This document shows positions 58,592 to 64,000 of a DNA stretch of 64,000 nucleotides, in pieces (the stretch's first letter is position 1; the number at the start of each line of letters is the position of its first letter). The notes under the pieces were generated by a model. That model ran no database searches and was not told where the DNA came from. It saw nothing but the letters and a program-made list of their open reading frames with translations. The stretch is taken from contig NZ_QPJK01000005.1 of NCBI RefSeq assembly GCF_003337555.1, positions 1 through 64,000 on the forward strand, written 5' to 3'. A program made the position numbers and the translations under genes. This stretch comes from Pseudorhodoferax soli. GTDB taxonomy: Bacteria; Pseudomonadota; Gammaproteobacteria; Burkholderiales; Burkholderiaceae_C.

Positions 58592-58651
58592 GCCTTGTGG
58601 CTGGAAGCCCGCATGCAGCCTCGTTTCCCTCTGAAAACGACTATTTTAGGC

Positions 58652-58677
58652 TGGCCTGCCCGGAGGGGATCGAACCC
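58652..58677 (-). repeat. attR within tRNA-Arg(TCT)
   Basis: 26 bases identical to attL (42112-42137), forming the 3' end of the tRNA including the CCA. Because the element supplies this sequence, the tRNA stays functional after integration. Confidence 0.92.
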
Positions 58678-58728
58678 CCGACCCACAGCTTAGAAGGCTG
58701 TTGCTCTATCCAACTGAGCTACGGGCAG
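58652..58728 (-). tRNA. tRNA-Arg(TCT)
   Basis: A 77-base gene on the minus strand. The acceptor arm ctgcccg (58722-58728) pairs with cgggcag (58656-58662), followed by discriminator G and an encoded CCA. The D arm (gctcagttggatagagc), anticodon arm with loop CTTCTAA (anticodon TCT), and T arm with ttcgatc all fold normally. The 3' 26 bases are the attachment site of the adjacent element. Confidence 0.96.
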
Positions 58729-58881
58729 TGCTGAACATGCGCCATTCCTTGCTGCAGTTGGGTTCTGAGCTGGCGGAGCGCTCCGCACATGGCGTTGGTG
58801 CGAAGGCCGCGATGATAGCGAAGTCGCTGGCGCGTGGCCGCGCATTGACACCCTGCGCGCCGCGCCGCTAGACTCGCCCCC

Positions 58882-60960
<2,079 letters not shown>

Positions 60961-60962
60961 GC

Positions 60963-62006
60963 ATGGCCCGCATCGGCATTGCCGGCGCCGGCCTGCTCGG
61001 CCGGCTGCTGGCCTGGCAGCTGGCGCGCACGGGCGCGCAGGTGCAGGTGTTCGACGCCGCGGCAGGCCCGGCACCGGCCTTCGGCGCGCAGGGCCCGGCC
61101 GCGTTCAGCGCGGCCGGCATGCTCTGCCCGCTGGCCGAGCGCGACCATGCGGACGCGCGCGTGGCCGCGCTGGGCTGGCGGTCGATCGCGCTGTGGCGCG
61201 GCATCGTCGCGGCGCTCCCGGTGCCGCGGCCGTTCTTCGCGGAGCGCGGCAGCCTGCTGGTGGCGCACCGCAGCGACCTCGCCAGCGCGCAGCGCGTGCT
61301 GGCACGGCTGGTCGACGACACACATGCAGAGCCCGAACCGCTGGACGCCGCCGCGCTCGCCCGGCTGGAGCCTGCGCTGCCGGCGCCGGCGCATGCCTGG
61401 CTGCTGCCGGGCGAGGCGCAGATCGACCCGCTGGCGGCGATGGCCGCATTGCATGCCGCCGCCGAGGGCGTGGCCTGGCACTGGCAGCGTCCGGTAGCGC
61501 AGGCGCTGCCCGGGCGGCTGCTGTTCGCCGATGGCGGCAGTGCCGCATTCGACTGCGTGATCGATGTGCGCGGCCTGGGTGCCGCGCCTGTCTGGCCGCT
61601 GCGCGGCGTGCGCGGCGAAACCGTCTGGCTGCACGCGCCGGGCCACGGCCTCACGCGGCCCCTGCGCCTGGTGCACCCGCGCCAGCGCGTCTACCTCGTG
61701 CCGCGGCCGGACGACCTGCTGTTCCTGGGCGCGACTGAGATCGAGAGCGAAGACCGCTCGCCGGTCTCGCTCAAGAGCGCCGTGGAGCTCATGAGTGCGG
61801 CGCACAGCGTGCTGCCCGTGCTGGCCGAGGCAAGAATCCTGCGGCTGGACCGGCACCTGCGTCCTGCGTTGCCGGACCACCTGCCGCGCACCGAGCACGC
61901 GGATGGGCTGCTGTGCATCAACGGCCTGTTCCGCCACGGCTGGCTCATGGCGCCGGCGCTCGTGCAGGACGCACTGGCGCTGCTGCGGCATGAGGTGGCG
62001 GCATGA
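60963..62006 (+). CDS. thiO: FAD-dependent glycine oxidase-type enzyme ThiO
   Basis: 347 residues, starting two bases after thiC stops. N-terminal GxGxxG FAD motif (RIGIAGAGLLGRLLAWQLARTGAQVQVFD), then FSAAGMLCPLAERDH, LPGEAQIDPLAAM, GAAPVWPLRGVRGETVWL, and the C-terminal NGLFRHGWLMAPAL segment (in DAO-type enzymes the GHxxxGxxxAPxxG flavin region). It oxidises glycine to dehydroglycine for the thiazole ring. Coupled by ATGA to thiS. The family is annotated as ThiO by position and motif. Confidence 0.9.
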   Translation: MARIGIAGAGLLGRLLAWQLARTGAQVQVFDAAAGPAPAFGAQGPAAFSAAGMLCPLAERDHADARVAALGWRSIALWRGIVAALPVPRPFFAERGSLLVAHRSDLASAQRVLARLVDDTHAEPEPLDAAALARLEPALPAPAHAWLLPGEAQIDPLAAMAALHAAAEGVAWHWQRPVAQALPGRLLFADGGSAAFDCVIDVRGLGAAPVWPLRGVRGETVWLHAPGHGLTRPLRLVHPRQRVYLVPRPDDLLFLGATEIESEDRSPVSLKSAVELMSAAHSVLPVLAEARILRLDRHLRPALPDHLPRTEHADGLLCINGLFRHGWLMAPALVQDALALLRHEVAA

Positions 62007-62218
62007 GGGCCGAAACCGTCCCCATCGTGCTGGACGGCCAGCCGCATGCGCTGGCCGCGGGCAGCACGCTGGCCGCGCTGGTCGACGCGCTCGGCCACCG
62101 GCCCGAGGCCGTCGGCACGGCCGTCAACGGCGTCTTCGTCGCCCGCGGTCACCGCCACGACCTCGCACTGCACGAAGGCGATGCCGTCGTGCTGTTCCAA
62201 CCCATCACCGGAGGATGA
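62003..62218 (+). CDS. thiS: Sulfur carrier protein ThiS
   Basis: 71 residues with a ubiquitin-like fold, ending in the diagnostic GG (LFQPITGG). Its C-terminal glycine is adenylated and thiocarboxylated to bring sulfur to ThiG. VLDGQPHALAAGSTLAALVDALG and VAVNGxxxx-type VNGVFVARGHRHDLALHEGDAVV are typical. The ATG overlaps the thiO stop and thiG starts four bases later. Confidence 0.95.
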   Translation: MRAETVPIVLDGQPHALAAGSTLAALVDALGHRPEAVGTAVNGVFVARGHRHDLALHEGDAVVLFQPITGG

Positions 62219-62221
62219 GCC

Positions 62222-63043
62222 ATGCCTGAAGCTGGAGCATCGAACGACCGCTGGCAGGTTGCCGGCACTTCCCTCACGAGCCGCTTCCTGCTCGGCACGG
62301 CCGGCTATCCCTCGCCCGACGTGTTGGGCCAGGCGATTGCGGCGTCGGGCGCAGAGGTTGTCACCGTGGGGCTGAAGCGCGCACTGGCGGCCAGCGGCGA
62401 CAACGGCTTCGTCGCCATCGTGCGCGCGGCCGTGCAGCAGCAGGGCGCGCGGCTCCTGCCCAACACCGCCGGTTGCCGCACCGCACGCGAGGCCGTGCAG
62501 CTGGCGCAGATGGCGCGCGAGCTCTACGACACGCCCTGGCTCAAACTCGAGGTGGTGGGCGACGAGCACACGCTGCAGCCCGACCCCTTCGAACTGCTGC
62601 AGGCCGCGCAGCAACTGATGCGCGAGGGCTTCGTGGTCTGGCCTTACTGCACGGACGACCTGGTGCTGTGCCGCCGCCTGCTCGACGCGGGTTGCCCCGT
62701 GCTGATGCCTTGGGGCGCGCCCATCGGCTCGGGCCAGGGTCTGCTCAATCCGTTCGCGCTGCGCACGCTGCGCGAGCGGCTGCCCGATGCCACGCTGATC
62801 GTCGATGCGGGCATCGGCGCGCCCTCGCACGCGGCCCAGGCGCTGGAGCTGGGTTTCGACGCCGTGCTGCTGAACTCGGCCGTGGCCCAGGCGCGCGACC
62901 CGGTGCGCATGGCCGGGGCGTTCCGTGCAGCTGTGCAGGCGGGCAGGGCGGCCTGGCAGGCCGGCGTGATGGCGCGCCAGGACTTCGCCGTGCCGAGCAC
63001 GCCGGTGGGCGGCGCGCCGCTGCTGATCGGAGGCGCAGCGTGA
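62222..63043 (+). CDS. thiG: Thiazole synthase
   Basis: 273-residue TIM barrel forming the thiazole phosphate from DXP, ThiS thiocarboxylate and dehydroglycine. Motifs: LLGTAGYPSPD, VVTVGLKR, LPNTAGCRTAREAVQLA, the catalytic Lys in WLKLEVVGD, VLMPWGAPIGSGQGLLNP and VDAGIGAPSHAAQALELGFDAVLLNSAVA. Stop overlaps the next GTG start (GTGA). Confidence 0.97.
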   Translation: MPEAGASNDRWQVAGTSLTSRFLLGTAGYPSPDVLGQAIAASGAEVVTVGLKRALAASGDNGFVAIVRAAVQQQGARLLPNTAGCRTAREAVQLAQMARELYDTPWLKLEVVGDEHTLQPDPFELLQAAQQLMREGFVVWPYCTDDLVLCRRLLDAGCPVLMPWGAPIGSGQGLLNPFALRTLRERLPDATLIVDAGIGAPSHAAQALELGFDAVLLNSAVAQARDPVRMAGAFRAAVQAGRAAWQAGVMARQDFAVPSTPVGGAPLLIGGAA

Positions 63044-64000
63044 AGCGGGTCTGGAGCATTGCCGGGACCGACAGCAGCGGCGGCGCCGGCCTCGCCGCCG
63101 ACCAGCGTGCGCTGGATGCCTGGCCCGGCACCCACTACTGCGGCGTGGTGGCCGCCGTCACGGCGCAGAACTCGCAGGCCGTCACACGCGTGGAGGCGGT
63201 CAGCCCGCAGCTGCTGGACGCGCAGCTGGCCGCGCTGGAATCCGACATGCCACCGGCCGCACTCAAGACCGGCCTGCTCGCCGATGCCGCCCAGATGCGC
63301 AGCATGGCGGCCTGGGCCGATCGCCTGCGCGAGGCTGCCCCCGGCCTGCCGCTCGTGGTCGATCCCGTGCTGGGCGCGAGCAGCGGGGCCAACTTCGCCG
63401 ACGACGGCGCGGTCGCCGCCTACCGCGCGCACCTGCTGCCGCGTGCCACGCTGATCACCCCGAACCGGCGCGAGGCTGCGCGCCTGCTGGGGCGGCCCGG
63501 CCTGCGCCGCGACGAGGTGCCTGCTGCCGCCCAGGCGCTGCGTGCGCTGGGCGCGCAATCCGTCTGCATCACGGGTGGCGACCCGGCCGACACGCCCGAC
63601 GACGCCACCCCCGAGGAGGCCGGCATGGCGCTGGACTGGCTGGACAGCCCGCAGGCCAGCGGCTGGCTGGCGCTGCCGCGCATCGGCACGGGCAACACCC
63701 ATGCCACGGGCTGCACGTTCGCCAGCAGCGCGGCGGCAGCGCTGGCCCATGGCTTCGTAGCGGCCGATGCGGTGGTGCTGGCCAAGATGGCGGCCACGCA
63801 CGCGCTGCGCCACGGCCATGCGGCCGGGCGCGGCCCGGGCCAGGTGCTGGCACGGCCCGGCTTCCACGCCGAGCCGGCCTTGCTGCCCACCATGGGCTGG
63901 GGCGCAGAGCCGGGCGGAGCTGGGCCAGCGGCCGAGCGCGCGGCCCCATTGGGCCTGTACGCCATCGTCGACAGCGCCGCGCGCGTGTGCGCCGTGCTGG
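63040..64000 (+). CDS. thiDE: Fused HMP-phosphate kinase / thiamin-phosphate synthase (ThiD-ThiE), cut by right edge
   Basis: Starts at GTG 63040 overlapping thiG. Residues 1 to about 265 are ThiD: SIAGTDSSGGAGLAADQ, TAQNSQAVTRV, LKTGLLADA, VVDPVLGASSG, LITPNRREAARLLG and GTGNTHATGCTFASSAAAALA, which phosphorylates HMP(-P). A short Gly/Ala linker leads to LGLYAIVDSAARVCAVL, the standard beginning of ThiE (thiamin-phosphate synthase), where the window ends. Such ThiD-ThiE fusions occur in Betaproteobacteria. Completes the thiamin operon. Confidence 0.92.
   Translation, partial: MKRVWSIAGTDSSGGAGLAADQRALDAWPGTHYCGVVAAVTAQNSQAVTRVEAVSPQLLDAQLAALESDMPPAALKTGLLADAAQMRSMAAWADRLREAAPGLPLVVDPVLGASSGANFADDGAVAAYRAHLLPRATLITPNRREAARLLGRPGLRRDEVPAAAQALRALGAQSVCITGGDPADTPDDATPEEAGMALDWLDSPQASGWLALPRIGTGNTHATGCTFASSAAAALAHGFVAADAVVLAKMAATHALRHGHAAGRGPGQVLARPGFHAEPALLPTMGWGAEPGGAGPAAERAAPLGLYAIVDSAARVCAVL

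Larger units (their letters stand above)
42112..58677. mobile_element. 16.6-kb integrated phage-derived element in tRNA-Arg(TCT)
   Basis: The element is bounded by the 26-bp direct repeat at 42112-42137 and 58652-58677. The tyrosine integrase gene lies next to the intact tRNA at the right end, and matching TGTATCAGCG sites lie just inside both ends. It contains phage-like small genes, a serine recombinase, an XRE repressor, an antirepressor remnant and a virion-like 885-residue protein. No terminase, portal, capsid or replication initiator was recognised, so it is a satellite-type island or a decayed prophage. Base composition falls clearly in the PARIS-like gene (about 51180-52880). Confidence 0.9.

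Noticed and set aside
42112-58677. CRISPR array or toxin-antitoxin pair in the element
   Set aside because: No regularly spaced repeats of 25-40 bases were found; the small gene pairs lack recognisable toxin or antitoxin motifs. The duplicated pair was judged RMF-like instead.

Overview
The window is GC-rich DNA, apparently from a betaproteobacterium. The Bug-type solute-binding protein, the UraD-AllC fusion, the ThiD-ThiE fusion and the general gene style suggest the Comamonadaceae/Burkholderiales. That placement is inference from gene content; no rRNA gene is present.

Layout. (1) Positions 1-5585: a leftward peptide-type ABC transporter operon (class II aldolase, binding protein, two permeases, double ATPase). 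The ATPase gene is cut in its second nucleotide-binding domain by the end of an IS30-like insertion sequence that runs off the left edge. (2) 5767-18522: the GTPase RbgA/YlqF, a membrane-anchored Mrr-like protein, an HD-GYP protein, two very large hybrid phosphorelay kinases, an OmpR-type response regulator and a MAPEG protein. (3) 18699-30343: a purine ring catabolism locus. It has a nucleobase permease, HiuH, tartronate semialdehyde reductase, hydroxypyruvate isomerase, glyoxylate carboligase, LysR and GntR regulators, PuuE allantoinase, a UraD-AllC fusion and an M20 hydrolase. Together these take 5-hydroxyisourate through allantoin and allantoate to glyoxylate and on to C3 acids; urate oxidase is not in the window. 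(4) 30421-42100: azurin, a truncated nitroreductase coupled to a flavin monooxygenase, and a LysR-controlled set (Bug protein, GlcD-type FAD dehydrogenase, HglS/YdcJ) that fits 2-oxoadipate to D-2-hydroxyglutarate to 2-oxoglutarate. These are followed by a diguanylate cyclase, two small hypothetical genes and a lone peptide-binding protein.

(5) 42112-58677: a 16.6-kb integrated element in the 3' end of tRNA-Arg(TCT). It is bounded by a perfect 26-bp direct repeat, with the tyrosine integrase next to the tRNA and matching 10-bp candidate integrase arm sites at both ends. It carries zinc-ribbon/HNH-like genes, a serine recombinase beside a 43-bp palindrome, a leftward phage-like block headed by an 885-residue protein, a five-copy dispersed repeat, a frameshifted antirepressor remnant, an XRE repressor, two copies of a small two-gene cassette, and an AT-richer gene fusing an AAA ATPase to a DUF4435/TOPRIM-like domain. 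That last gene looks like a single-gene PARIS-type anti-phage system. No terminase, portal or capsid gene was recognised, so the element looks like a satellite or a decayed prophage.

(6) 58729-64000: a TPP riboswitch followed by thiC, thiO, thiS, thiG and a thiD-thiE fusion running off the right edge. This is the standard thiamin operon.
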